A stretch of 64,000 nucleotides of DNA, taken from Clostridia bacterium (GTDB taxonomy: Bacteria; Bacillota; Clostridia; Christensenellales; CAG-138). The stretch spans positions 59,969 to 123,968 of the forward strand of contig JAFWVQ010000020.1 of NCBI GenBank assembly GCA_017523925.1, given 5' to 3'. Under the pieces are notes generated by a model that was not told where the DNA came from, did not search any database, and saw nothing but the letters and a program-made list of their open reading frames with translations. The translations under genes and the position numbers were made by a program. Below, in pieces: positions 24,757 to 33,311 of the stretch (positions are counted from its first letter, which is position 1; every line of letters starts with the position of its first letter).

Positions 24757-25719
24757 ATGTCCGCCAAGCAAAGAATCTTCCTTATCGTCGGACCAACGGC
24801 AAGCGGCAAGACTGCGGTCTCGATAGATGCGGCACTGAGCATGAACGCGGAGATCGTATCCGCCGACTCGATACAGGTCTATCGCAGGCTCGATATCGGC
24901 TCCGCAAAGCCAGCTCTTGAGGAGCGGAGGTGGATACCGCATCATCTGATGGACTGCATCGATTTAGACGATACTTCTTACAACGTTTCGATTTATCGAG
25001 AGCGGGCCGTCAGCGCGATCCGTGAAATCGCCGAAAGGGGCAAGGTGCCTCTTATCGTCGGCGGCACCGGGCTTTATGTCAATTCTCTGATCTTTCCTCT
25101 AAATTTTTCGGCTGCAGAGCCGGATAACGAGCTTCGAAGCAGGCTGCTTGCCGTCGAGCAGTGCGAAAAGGGCAGCCTTCACCGCATGCTCTCCGAGGTC
25201 GATCCCGCATCTGCTCAGAGGCTTCACGCAAACGATACAAAGCGCATAATCAGGGCGCTTGAGGTGTTTGAAAAGACCGGCGTTCCGCTCTCGGAGCACG
25301 GCGGAGACTTTGCAAACAGCAGGGGAGCGGATATCGAGTTTGAGCCGGTCATCGCCGGCATCACGATGGACCGCGCAAGGCTGTATGAGCGCATCGAGCG
25401 AAGGATCGATCTCATGCTCGAGCAGGGTCTTGTTGACGAAGTCGATTCCATCCTCGCGGACGGCTTCGATCCGGCACTTCCAGCACTGCAGGGGCTTGGC
25501 TATAAGCAGCTTATCATGTTCAGAAACGGCGAGCTAAGCTATGATGAAGCGGTCGAGCTAATAAAGAGGGATACAAGGCGCTTTGCCAAGCGTCAGATAA
25601 GCTGGTTCAAGCGCGACAAGCGCATTCGCTGGTTCAGTCTCGATAAATACGGCGACGAGCTTTCCGCGGCCGTTATTGAGTTTTTCAACGGCGCCGATAT
25701 CGGCGAGAGTCAACCTTAA
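24757..25719 (+). CDS. miaA: tRNA dimethylallyltransferase MiaA
   Basis: The 320-residue enzyme has P-loop GPTASGKTAVSID (~10), DSIQVYRRLDIGSAKP and VGGTGLYVNSL. It transfers the dimethylallyl group to A37 of tRNAs that read UNN codons, producing i6A, the substrate of MiaB. C-terminal KRDTRRFAKRQISWFKRD is typical. It starts 2 nt after mutL and is followed after 18 nt by the aluminium-resistance-type gene. Confidence 0.97.
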   Translation: MSAKQRIFLIVGPTASGKTAVSIDAALSMNAEIVSADSIQVYRRLDIGSAKPALEERRWIPHHLMDCIDLDDTSYNVSIYRERAVSAIREIAERGKVPLIVGGTGLYVNSLIFPLNFSAAEPDNELRSRLLAVEQCEKGSLHRMLSEVDPASAQRLHANDTKRIIRALEVFEKTGVPLSEHGGDFANSRGADIEFEPVIAGITMDRARLYERIERRIDLMLEQGLVDEVDSILADGFDPALPALQGLGYKQLIMFRNGELSYDEAVELIKRDTRRFAKRQISWFKRDKRIRWFSLDKYGDELSAAVIEFFNGADIGESQP

Positions 25720-25737
25720 CGGGGTTTGAGGTAACAT

Positions 25738-27033
25738 ATGTTTGATCATTTATTCAGCAGCCTTTCAATTAGCGAAAGGGCATACATCAGTGTTTGCGAT
25801 ATCGAGACGCGGCTCACCGACATTTTTCGGCGCATAGACGATATCGCAAACCATAATCAGGCGAGGGTGCTTGCGGCATTTCAGAAGAACAGGGTGGCCG
25901 CGCATCATTTCAACCCTTCTACCGGATACGGCTATGATGACGGCGGCAGGGATTGCCTTGACGCGGTGTTTGCCGATGCTTTCGGTGCGGAAGCGGCGAT
26001 CGTCAGTCCGCAGCTCGTTTCGGGAACGCATGCGATCTTCTGCGTTTTAGCGGGGATACTTCGCCCCGGCGATACCATGCTTGCCATTTCCGGAGCGCCA
26101 TACGACACCCTTCTTGAAGCGATCGGGCTGGAGGGCTCGGCCGCAGGCTCGCTCAAGGAGCAGAATATCGGCTATGAGCAGGTCGATCTGCTGCCCGGCG
26201 GCGAGCTTGATATCGAAGCGATAACCGATGCCGTGAAGCGGCTCAAGCCCAGGCTCGTTCATTTGCAGCGTTCGCGCGGCTACGCCTGGCGCGAGGCGAT
26301 ACTTCCCGATAGGATGAAGCCTGTTTTCGACAGCATCAAGCGGCTTTCACCCGAAACCGTTATCATAGTTGACAACTGCTACGGCGAATTCACGCTCAAA
26401 AACGAACCGACCGACTTCGGTGCGGACGTTATCGTAGGTTCGCTCATAAAGAACCCAGGCGGAGGCATCGCACCCACCGGCGGCTACATCGCGGGCGGGC
26501 GCGAGCATGTATCAAGGATCGCAAACCGGCTTACCGTGCCTGGTATCGGCAGGGAGGCGGGCTCGTATTTTTCAAGCTATCTTCCGTTTTATCAGGGGCT
26601 GTTCCTTGCGCCGAACACCGTGGCGCAAAGTCTTAAAACAAGCGTGTTGTTTGCTAAAATTTTCAAGGATCTCAACCTTCCCACAATGCCTTCGAGCGAT
26701 TCCGTTCGCAGCGACATAGTTCAGGCGCTCAGGTTCAATACCTCGGATGAGCTCATCGAGTTTTGCAGGTGCATCCAATCCGTTTCGCCGGTAGATTCCT
26801 TCGCGCTGCCGGAGCCCTATGCGATGCCCGGCTATCTGAATGAAGTTATCATGGCTGCCGGCGCTTTTATACAGGGCTCGTCCATAGAGCTTTCTGCCGA
26901 TGCTCCGATCTGCGAGCCGTACACCGGTTATTTGCAGGGCGGCTTGACCTATGCCCATGGAAGGATCGCGGCAATGAAGGTTTTGACCATGTTTTATGAA
27001 AAAAACGCCGGAAGCGGGGGAGAGCCGCAATGA
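25738..27033 (+). CDS. aluminium-resistance / methionine gamma-lyase-like PLP protein
   Basis: The 431-residue fold-type I PLP protein has a start region FDHLFSSLSISERAY, the cofactor-binding VSGTHAIFCVLAGIL and VIIVDNCYGEF, and the Schiff-base lysine in GSLIKNPGGGIAPTGGYIAG. These match the uncharacterised Alum_res family, often annotated as methionine gamma-lyase-like. Its chemistry has not been settled and the name is historical. It lies in the mutL-miaA unit, a frequent Firmicutes context, and overlaps the next gene by 4 nt. It is distinct from the trans-sulfuration-type MGL at 62366. Confidence 0.88.
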   Translation: MFDHLFSSLSISERAYISVCDIETRLTDIFRRIDDIANHNQARVLAAFQKNRVAAHHFNPSTGYGYDDGGRDCLDAVFADAFGAEAAIVSPQLVSGTHAIFCVLAGILRPGDTMLAISGAPYDTLLEAIGLEGSAAGSLKEQNIGYEQVDLLPGGELDIEAITDAVKRLKPRLVHLQRSRGYAWREAILPDRMKPVFDSIKRLSPETVIIVDNCYGEFTLKNEPTDFGADVIVGSLIKNPGGGIAPTGGYIAGGREHVSRIANRLTVPGIGREAGSYFSSYLPFYQGLFLAPNTVAQSLKTSVLFAKIFKDLNLPTMPSSDSVRSDIVQALRFNTSDELIEFCRCIQSVSPVDSFALPEPYAMPGYLNEVIMAAGAFIQGSSIELSADAPICEPYTGYLQGGLTYAHGRIAAMKVLTMFYEKNAGSGGEPQ

Positions 27034-27527
27034 AAAAATGCATTTTGTATGATGACCGCATCTGCAACGACTGCGGCGAGTGCCTGCTCTGTGACCTTGA
27101 TCCGGAGAAGCTCTGCAACAACTGCGGAAAATGCATCGAGGGCGATGGCGGCGAGTTTATCAGCATGCTCGTGCGAAGGAACGACCCCGATGATTTTGAA
27201 AGCTCTGATGAGGATGACGAGCTTGACGGCATGGACGGCGGCTTTGATTTTGTTGAAGGCGGTAACGAGGGCGAAGATGGTCTCATGGATGAAGAATACT
27301 ACGCTTCGCTTTCCGAGGAGGAGAAGCAGCTGCTTGCCTTCCTAAACGCGCCGATAGATCTGGACCCGCCCGAGCCCATAAGCATCGACCCGGAGCTCCA
27401 AGCAAAATGGGAGCGCATTCTCGCCGGTGATGCAGGTGATCACGGGCATGAGGAGCATCATTCGCACGAATTGCGCTTTGAACGCGCTCCGGCAAGCTAC
27501 GGAATACGCACAAGGCGCAGGCGATGA
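27030..27527 (+). CDS. small Cys-rich, acidic protein of unknown function
   Basis: The 165-residue protein has a Cys cluster at residues ~12-33 (CNDCGECLLCDLD, then CNNCGKC) that could bind zinc or an Fe-S cluster. An unusually acidic middle (~50-100), a His-rich patch (DHGHEEHHSHE) and an Arg-rich tail follow. I do not recognise a named family. Its ATG overlaps the stop of the PLP protein (ATGA), so they are translationally coupled. A role as a partner or metal carrier for that protein is possible but only inferred. A terminator follows at 27558. Confidence 0.7.
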   Translation: MKKCILYDDRICNDCGECLLCDLDPEKLCNNCGKCIEGDGGEFISMLVRRNDPDDFESSDEDDELDGMDGGFDFVEGGNEGEDGLMDEEYYASLSEEEKQLLAFLNAPIDLDPPEPISIDPELQAKWERILAGDAGDHGHEEHHSHELRFERAPASYGIRTRRRR

Positions 27528-27557
27528 CGGTATCTTAAACTTGTTTAATATGTGGAA

Positions 27558-27586
27558 AAGCGGCGGGGTAGACTCGCCGCTTTATT
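27558..27586. terminator. bidirectional terminator
   Basis: Stem AAGCGGCG (27558-27565) with CGCCGCTT (27575-27582), flanked by TTTATT on the plus strand and CTTTTCC on the minus strand. It separates the miaB unit from the convergent recombinase gene. Confidence 0.75.
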
Positions 27587-27596
27587 GTGTGCAGTA

Positions 27597-28823
27597 TCAG
27601 CTCTCGCTTTCCTCGTTGTCCGCGCAGTCAGAGGGAGCCGCATCTTGTTCGGCGGTTCGAGAATTTGTGCCGTCCTGCGTCTTATCATTGCCTGATGCAC
27701 TGCCTGATCCGTTCGTGGTATATGGCGCGGAAGTATGCGTATCGGATTCGGGATCGCGCAGCTTTATCACCTCGGCCGCCGTTCGCCGCCTGTCCTGCGA
27801 TATTGCAGCGTAGTGCTTGCGCGTCGTGTTCACATCCTTATGCCCGAGAACGTCCGCCACAAGGTAGATATCGCCAGTCTCCCTGTATAGCGAAGTGCCG
27901 TAGGTGCTTCTGAGCTTATGCGGCGATATCCTTTTGAGCGGCGCGGCTATCTTTGCATACTTCTTCACAAGCTGCTCCACGGCGCGCACAGTGATGCGCT
28001 TCTTCTGGAGCGAGAGAAAGAATGCTTTTTCGTGTCCGATCTCGGCCTCGATGCCCTCACGCCTAAGCATATACGCGATAAGTGCGGAGCGGACCTCGTT
28101 TCCAAAAACGAGGATGTCCTGATTGCCGCCCTTGCGCATAATGCGGACCTCGTTTTGATAGAAGTCGATATCGTCGATATTTATACCAACAAGCTCGCTG
28201 ATTCGCATCCCGGTGCCAAGGAAAAGCGTAACTATTGCAGCATCCCGTATTTTGGTTTGCTCGTGATAACGCTTCTGAGCGCTTGTCAGACCCGCGCCGC
28301 TGTCGATAAGGTCGAGAAGATTTGCGATCTCATCGGGTTCAAGACGGATTATCTCGCGCTCGTGCAGCTTTGGCGCATCAACGAGGGATGGGGGATTGGT
28401 GGAGATGCAACCCTTCTTATAAAGATACTTATAGAATGCGCGCAGTGAAGAGAGCTTTCTTGCTTTACCTCGATCGCCGTTTGAAACGAAATCGGCGTCG
28501 GTATCGTCATCGGAGTCGGAGCCGCCTTCGCTCGGGTAAAAAGTAAGATACTCAAGAAAGCGCTCGATATGATCGGTCGTCACGGAATCAAGCAGCGCAT
28601 AATCGATCTTCTTCATAGAGTCGATATTCTCGCAAAGCTCGGTTCCCATCAAAAAGCGCATGAACAGCCGAAGGTCGAGCGCGTAGCCGTATCTGGTCAG
28701 CGCGCCCGAGGTATGCTCGATGCCTCTGAAAAATTCGCCGCAGCAGGGCGGAAGCTCACGCAAGAGCTCTCGAAGCTTCAGCACGTATTTTTGAGTTCGT
28801 TCCTTTGAATAATCCTCGCTCAT
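27597..28823 (-). CDS. tyrosine site-specific recombinase (XerC/D-like)
   Basis: The 408-residue protein has an N-terminal SAM-like core-binding domain containing a ~20-residue acidic insertion (SDSDDDTDADF). The catalytic domain has all expected residues: Arg in GTGMRISELVG, Lys in MRKGGNQD, HxxR in SPHKLRSTYG, His in GHKDVNTTRKHY and the nucleophile Tyr. The C-terminal ~50 residues are polar low complexity. At 408 residues it is longer than XerC/XerD (~300). GGAGG at 28832-28836 supports ATG 28823. It is monocistronic, convergent with the Cys-rich gene, with an inverted repeat in its promoter. It could be the XerD-type dif resolvase or a dedicated recombinase; no element ends were found. 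Confidence 0.85.
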   Translation of the reverse strand: MSEDYSKERTQKYVLKLRELLRELPPCCGEFFRGIEHTSGALTRYGYALDLRLFMRFLMGTELCENIDSMKKIDYALLDSVTTDHIERFLEYLTFYPSEGGSDSDDDTDADFVSNGDRGKARKLSSLRAFYKYLYKKGCISTNPPSLVDAPKLHEREIIRLEPDEIANLLDLIDSGAGLTSAQKRYHEQTKIRDAAIVTLFLGTGMRISELVGINIDDIDFYQNEVRIMRKGGNQDILVFGNEVRSALIAYMLRREGIEAEIGHEKAFFLSLQKKRITVRAVEQLVKKYAKIAAPLKRISPHKLRSTYGTSLYRETGDIYLVADVLGHKDVNTTRKHYAAISQDRRRTAAEVIKLRDPESDTHTSAPYTTNGSGSASGNDKTQDGTNSRTAEQDAAPSDCADNEESES

Positions 28824-28874
28824 ACAAACAACCTCCGAATCGGAATTGATCCTCGCAATGCAGGGGACGGATTT

Positions 28875-28903
28875 ATTATAACACAACTATTCGCAAAAGA
28901 CAA
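28875..28903 (-). promoter_or_regulatory. sigma-A promoter of the recombinase gene
   Basis: Minus strand: TTGTCT (28898-28903), 17-bp spacer, TATAAT (28875-28880). The -35 hexamer overlaps the 6-bp centre of a large inverted repeat, and the spacer is one of its arms. Confidence 0.7.
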
Positions 28904-28923
28904 GTTTTGCGAATAGTTATGTT
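28880..28923. repeat. 44-bp inverted repeat (19-bp arms, 6-bp centre)
   Basis: Left arm 28880-28898 and right arm 28905-28923 are inverted copies with one mismatch in 19; the innermost 14 bp (AACTATTCGCAAAA) are perfect. The centre is GACAAG (28899-28904). Two inverted binding arms around a 6-8 bp centre is the geometry of a tyrosine-recombinase crossover site. It could also be an operator or a hairpin terminator for rnhA, though it lacks a U-tract. Confidence 0.85.
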
Positions 28924-29016
28924 GAAATTTTCATCAGAACTTATTATAGCTCATTTCGTTCGGCGCATGGCCGACCGGCTTTATACGAACACCTTGATAT
29001 GGTCGGTGTTGTTTTA

Positions 29017-29583
29017 TTAGATCGAATCATCATTGGTTTCATCCGAACCCGTCAAGCTTTCATCGGAGTTTTCAACCATGCCCTCATCGGCATTTCCATC
29101 TGCGTTTGCATTATCATCCCGACTTGCTTCGTTTGCTCCAAGCGTCTTTTTAAGCTCGGCGACCGCAGCCGTTGCAAGCTTGTCGCATCGATTGTTGAAC
29201 TCGTTGTCCGCATGACCCTTGACTTTGTTCCAATCGACCTTATGTATGCCCGTAAGTTCAAAAAGCGTTTGCCAAAGGTCCTGATTCTCAACGGGCTTTT
29301 TCGTGGCCGTTTTCCAGCCGTTTCTGCGCCAGTTCCAGATCCAGCCTTGAGCGAAGCCGTTGTAGACGTAGCTGCTGTCCGTAAACAGATCGACCTCGCA
29401 AGGCTGCTTCAGGCATTTGAGTGCCTCGATAACGGCCGTAAGCTCCATCCTGTTGTTCGTGGTCCGCTCACAGCTTCCGCTTATTTCCTTTGAAACGCCC
29501 ATATACATCAGCACGGCGCCCCATCCTCCGACGCCGGGATTGCCCGAGCAAGCGCCGTCAGTATAGATCGTTACCCTCTTCAT
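29017..29583 (-). CDS. rnhA: ribonuclease HI
   Basis: The 188-residue protein has the type I RNase H catalytic set: D9 (YTDGACSGNPG), E47 (NNRMELTAV), D69 (FTDSSYV), a later His (KVKGHADNEFNNRCD) and Asp. It degrades RNA in RNA-DNA hybrids. Residues ~150-188 form an acidic Asp/Asn-rich tail not found in typical 150-residue enzymes. It follows the nitroreductase gene by 17 nt and ends the uvrB-uvrA unit. Confidence 0.95.
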   Translation of the reverse strand: MKRVTIYTDGACSGNPGVGGWGAVLMYMGVSKEISGSCERTTNNRMELTAVIEALKCLKQPCEVDLFTDSSYVYNGFAQGWIWNWRRNGWKTATKKPVENQDLWQTLFELTGIHKVDWNKVKGHADNEFNNRCDKLATAAVAELKKTLGANEASRDDNANADGNADEGMVENSDESLTGSDETNDDSI

Positions 29584-29600
29584 TCTAATAATATATTATA

Positions 29601-30422
29601 TCATTCCTCAAAATCGTCTTCGGGATCGTAAGTATCATCATCCGCGTGCTCTTCATCAGCGAAAACATTCAGCCGATCCGCAAAAGGCACGAAGCGCGCT
29701 TCCCCATCCTCTCCGTCGAAGAACCAGTCTCCATGCACTCCACAGGCGGCCGCACCGATCTCGATATGCAGCATTGCTATGCCGCAATCCACGTCGCCAA
29801 AGCCGAAATTACGCTTCGTGTTGATGATACGGATATAATCGCGCTCGATCTCAAGCTCCCACGGCTGCTTGTTCAGTGCCGAAGGCGCAAGCCTTGCAAT
29901 CTCGATCGCACTTTGCTGCCATTTGGGCAGCTCGTTAAAATCTACTTCGGACAGACCCGTCAGCTTCTCAATGGTTTTCTTTTCTGCGGGCTGAGGCTTG
30001 TCAGCGGCTCGTCCGACCGAGATAACGCAGAGCAGCTTTTCATCCTCGTCAAGATCGAAGTAGTTTTTCAGCGCACCCTTTTTATAAGTGCCGCCGAGCC
30101 AGCATGTGCCTAGACCCATTGAAACGCATTCGAGCACGAAGGCTTCGCCGATATAGCCGCCCATGAACTTATTGTCATCCCGAACGATTATTGCGGCAAA
30201 GCAGTTCGTTCCGCCAACTCCGCCGAGGAAAGAGAGAAATCGCGGGCGCTCGAGCACGCCGCTCTTCGATTTGAACTCGATTCTTGCATCGCCGTTGTCA
30301 AGCGATTCGGCAAAATTCTTAAGCCGATAAAACATTTCCTTCGGCACCTTTCCGCTGTACTCGCGCACGGAAGCGCGCGTTTTGGCGGCATTGTACCATC
30401 TTTTCATCATTTCGTTTGCCAT
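29601..30422 (-). CDS. nitroreductase-family flavoprotein (TM1586-like)
   Basis: The 273-residue protein has nitroreductase features: TRASVREYSGK near the N-terminus (FMN phosphate contact), GYIGEAFVLECVSMGLGTCWLGG, and ARLAPSALNKQPWELE. The order resembles the putative TM1586 nitroreductase family with tandem half-domains. The C-terminus is acidic (EEHADDDTYDPEDDFEE). FMN-dependent NAD(P)H reduction of an unknown substrate is expected. It lies between uvrA (18 nt) and rnhA (17 nt) and is probably co-transcribed with them. Confidence 0.82.
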   Translation of the reverse strand: MANEMMKRWYNAAKTRASVREYSGKVPKEMFYRLKNFAESLDNGDARIEFKSKSGVLERPRFLSFLGGVGGTNCFAAIIVRDDNKFMGGYIGEAFVLECVSMGLGTCWLGGTYKKGALKNYFDLDEDEKLLCVISVGRAADKPQPAEKKTIEKLTGLSEVDFNELPKWQQSAIEIARLAPSALNKQPWELEIERDYIRIINTKRNFGFGDVDCGIAMLHIEIGAAACGVHGDWFFDGEDGEARFVPFADRLNVFADEEHADDDTYDPEDDFEE

Positions 30423-30440
30423 AGCTTTCCACCTTTAGCC

Positions 30441-33290
30441 TTACTGATTATTGGTTGAGTTAAGTATTTTCCTTAGGTATTGGCCCGTATAGCTTTCGCT
30501 GCAGAGCGCAAGCTCCTCCGGAGTTCCGCAGGCGACTATACCGCCTCCGCGAACGCCGCCGTCAGGACCGAGATCTATGATATGATCCGCAGTCTTGATC
30601 ACGTCCAGATTATGCTCTATCACCACCACGGTGCTGCCGGACGAGCAGAGCCGCTGCAGGATCGCGATCAGCCTTTCAACGTCGGCCGAATGAAGGCCGG
30701 TGGTCGGTTCATCGAGTATGTATATCGTGCGGCCGGTATCGCGCCTTGCAAGCTCGGTCGCAAGCTTGACCCTTTGTGCCTCGCCGCCGGAAAGCGTTGT
30801 CGAGGACTGCCCGAGCTTGATGTAGCCGAGGCCCACGTCATAGAGCGCCTGGAGTTTTTTCGCGATCTTCGGTATCGCTCCGAAGAATTCAAGCGCCTGT
30901 TCAACGGTCATATCAAGCACGTCCGAAATGGACTTGCCGCGGTACCGCACCTCGAGGGTCTCACGGTTGTAGCGCTTGCCCTTGCATACTTCACAGGGAA
31001 CGTAAACGTCCGGCAAGAAATGCATCTCGATCTTGATTATGCCGTCCCCTCGGCAGGATTCGCACCGTCCGCCCTTGACGTTGAAGCTGAATCTGCCCGC
31101 ATTGTAGCCGCGCATCTTTGCATCAGGAGTGATCGCGAAAACCTCGCGGATCAGATCGAAAACGCCGGTGTAGGTCGCGGGGTTGCTGCGCGGAGTTCGC
31201 CCGATCGGCGACTGGTCTATGTCGATGACCTTGTCGAGGAATTCCTCTCCCTCCATGCGGTCGAAGTCGCCGGAATGAGTGCGAGCCCTGTTCAGTTTGC
31301 GAAGCAGAGTGTTTTTGATGATCCCGTTCACAAGGCTGGACTTGCCGGAGCCCGAAACGCCGGTTACGCATGTGAACACCCCGAGCGGGATCGAAACATC
31401 GATATTGCGCAGATTATGCTCGCGGCAGCCGTACACCTTCAGCCAGTGCCCGTCCTTCGCGGTCCTGCGCTCTTTCGGTATCTCGATGCGCCGCTTGCCG
31501 CTGAGGAACTGACCCGTTATGGACTCCGGGACCGCCATTATCTCATCAACGGTGCCTTGCGCCACGACCTCGCCGCCATGCACGCCCGGTCCCGGTCCGA
31601 TATCCACGATATAGTCCGCGCTCAGCATGGTCTCCTCGTCGTGTTCAACGACTATCAGCGTGTTGCCAAGGTCTCTAAGCCCCTTGAGCGTTGCGATGAG
31701 CTTCGCGTTATCGTGCTGATGAAGGCCGATGCTCGGTTCATCGAGTATGTAGAGCACGCCTACGAGCCCCGAGCCGATCTGAGTTGCAAGGCGGATGCGC
31801 TGTGATTCGCCGCCCGAGAGCGATGAAGCGGATCTTGCAAGGGTCAGGTAATCGAGCCCGACGTCGGCTAGGAACTTCAGCCTTGCAATAAGCTCCTTGA
31901 AAATCCTCGAAGCTATTATCTGCTCGGACTCGGTAAGCTCGATGCCGTTCAAAAATGAGAGAACGTCGAGTATAGGCAGCTCGGAAACGTCGGCTATCGA
32001 TCTTTCTCCGACAGTTACTGCAAGCACCTCGGGCTTGAGCCTTTTGCCGCCGCAGACGGGACAAGGCGTGTGATGCATATATTCACGATACGAATCCTTC
32101 ATGCTTTCGGACTGCGTTTCGCGATATCTTCGTTCCATCGTTGGTATAACGCCCGAAAACGCCGCCATGAATACGCCGTTTCCGAAATCACGCTCATATT
32201 CCACCTTCAGCTTCTTGTCGCCGGTGCCGTAGAGTATCAGGTTTTTAGCCTCGTCGGAGAGCTCCTGCCAGGGCGTGTCGAGCGAAAAGCCGTATTCCTT
32301 TGCAACAGCTTTGAAGTACATCAGCGCGAGGCTGTTTTCGCTCGTGTAGTTTCCCGAGCCCCAGCCCATGGCGGAGACCGCTCCCTCCCGAAGCGATTTT
32401 GTGGGGTCGGCTATGACAAGCGCGGGATCGATCTGTTCCTGAAAGCCGAGACCCGTGCACGCAGGACAAGCGCCATATGGATTATTGAAGGAAAACATGC
32501 GCGGGCTCAGCTCCTCGATGCTGATGCCGCAGTCCGAACAGGCGTAGTTCTGCGAAAACAGCAGCTCTTCCCCGCCGATAACGTCTATCTTGGCAAGTCC
32601 CGCTCCGAGCGCGAAAGCCGTTTCAAGCGAATCCGTCAGGCGCATATCGACGCCTTCCCTTAGAACGACCCTATCAACTATTACATCAATATTATGTTTT
32701 TTATTCTTTTCAAGCGCGGGGACCTCGTTTATATCGTAGGTCTGCCCGTCTACGCGAACTCGCACGTAGCCATCCTTACGGATCTGCTCGAGCAGCTTGA
32801 TATGCTCGCCCTTTGTGCCGCGAATAACCGGCGCGATTATCTGCATTTTAGTGCCTTCGCCGAGCTTTCGGATACTGTCGACAACCTGATCGATGCTCTG
32901 GCGCTTGATGACCTTGCCGCATTTCGGACAGTGCGGCACGCCGATTCGAGCAAAGAGCAGGCGCAGATAGTCGTTTATCTCCGTTACCGTGCCCACGGTG
33001 GAACGCGGGTTGTTTGAGGTGCTCTTCTGGTCGATAGAGACTGCCGGAGAAAGGCCGTCGATATAATCAACGTCCGGCTTATCCATCTGACCCAAGAATT
33101 GACGCGCATAGGATGAAAGGGACTCGACGTAGCGCCGCTGACCCTCCGCGAATATGGTCTCAAATGCAAGCGAGGATTTGCCGGAGCCCGAAAGCCCGGT
33201 GAATACTATCAGCTTGTCCCTCGGGATCGTAAGCGTAATGTTCTTGAGGTTGTTCTCCCTTGCCCCTTTTACCGTTATATATTCTTTCAC
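30441..33290 (-). CDS. uvrA: excinuclease ABC subunit A
   Basis: The 949-residue protein has two ABC ATPase halves, with Walker [14 protein letters not shown] (~31) and [13 protein letters not shown] (~640). It also has CPKCGK and CSDCG...CPAC zinc modules, the C-terminal zinc finger CESCRGDG...CEVCKGKR, and two LSGGE signatures. UvrA scans DNA for lesions and loads UvrB. Translation starts at GTG 33290 with a weak, distant GGGGAG. It lies 21 nt downstream of uvrB, the usual Firmicutes order. Confidence 0.98.
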   Translation of the reverse strand: MKEYITVKGARENNLKNITLTIPRDKLIVFTGLSGSGKSSLAFETIFAEGQRRYVESLSSYARQFLGQMDKPDVDYIDGLSPAVSIDQKSTSNNPRSTVGTVTEINDYLRLLFARIGVPHCPKCGKVIKRQSIDQVVDSIRKLGEGTKMQIIAPVIRGTKGEHIKLLEQIRKDGYVRVRVDGQTYDINEVPALEKNKKHNIDVIVDRVVLREGVDMRLTDSLETAFALGAGLAKIDVIGGEELLFSQNYACSDCGISIEELSPRMFSFNNPYGACPACTGLGFQEQIDPALVIADPTKSLREGAVSAMGWGSGNYTSENSLALMYFKAVAKEYGFSLDTPWQELSDEAKNLILYGTGDKKLKVEYERDFGNGVFMAAFSGVIPTMERRYRETQSESMKDSYREYMHHTPCPVCGGKRLKPEVLAVTVGERSIADVSELPILDVLSFLNGIELTESEQIIASRIFKELIARLKFLADVGLDYLTLARSASSLSGGESQRIRLATQIGSGLVGVLYILDEPSIGLHQHDNAKLIATLKGLRDLGNTLIVVEHDEETMLSADYIVDIGPGPGVHGGEVVAQGTVDEIMAVPESITGQFLSGKRRIEIPKERRTAKDGHWLKVYGCREHNLRNIDVSIPLGVFTCVTGVSGSGKSSLVNGIIKNTLLRKLNRARTHSGDFDRMEGEEFLDKVIDIDQSPIGRTPRSNPATYTGVFDLIREVFAITPDAKMRGYNAGRFSFNVKGGRCESCRGDGIIKIEMHFLPDVYVPCEVCKGKRYNRETLEVRYRGKSISDVLDMTVEQALEFFGAIPKIAKKLQALYDVGLGYIKLGQSSTTLSGGEAQRVKLATELARRDTGRTIYILDEPTTGLHSADVERLIAILQRLCSSGSTVVVIEHNLDVIKTADHIIDLGPDGGVRGGGIVACGTPEELALCSESYTGQYLRKILNSTNNQ

Positions 33291-33311
33291 TGTATAGTTC
33301 GTTCTCCCCTG

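Noticed and set aside
27597..28823. Integrase of a prophage or integrative element
   Set aside because: No tRNA target, attachment duplication, excisionase or phage genes lie nearby; base composition resembles the neighbours.
28970..29016. Terminator of rnhA from the CCGACC/GGTCGG pair
   Set aside because: The stem is interrupted and no U-tract follows on the minus strand.
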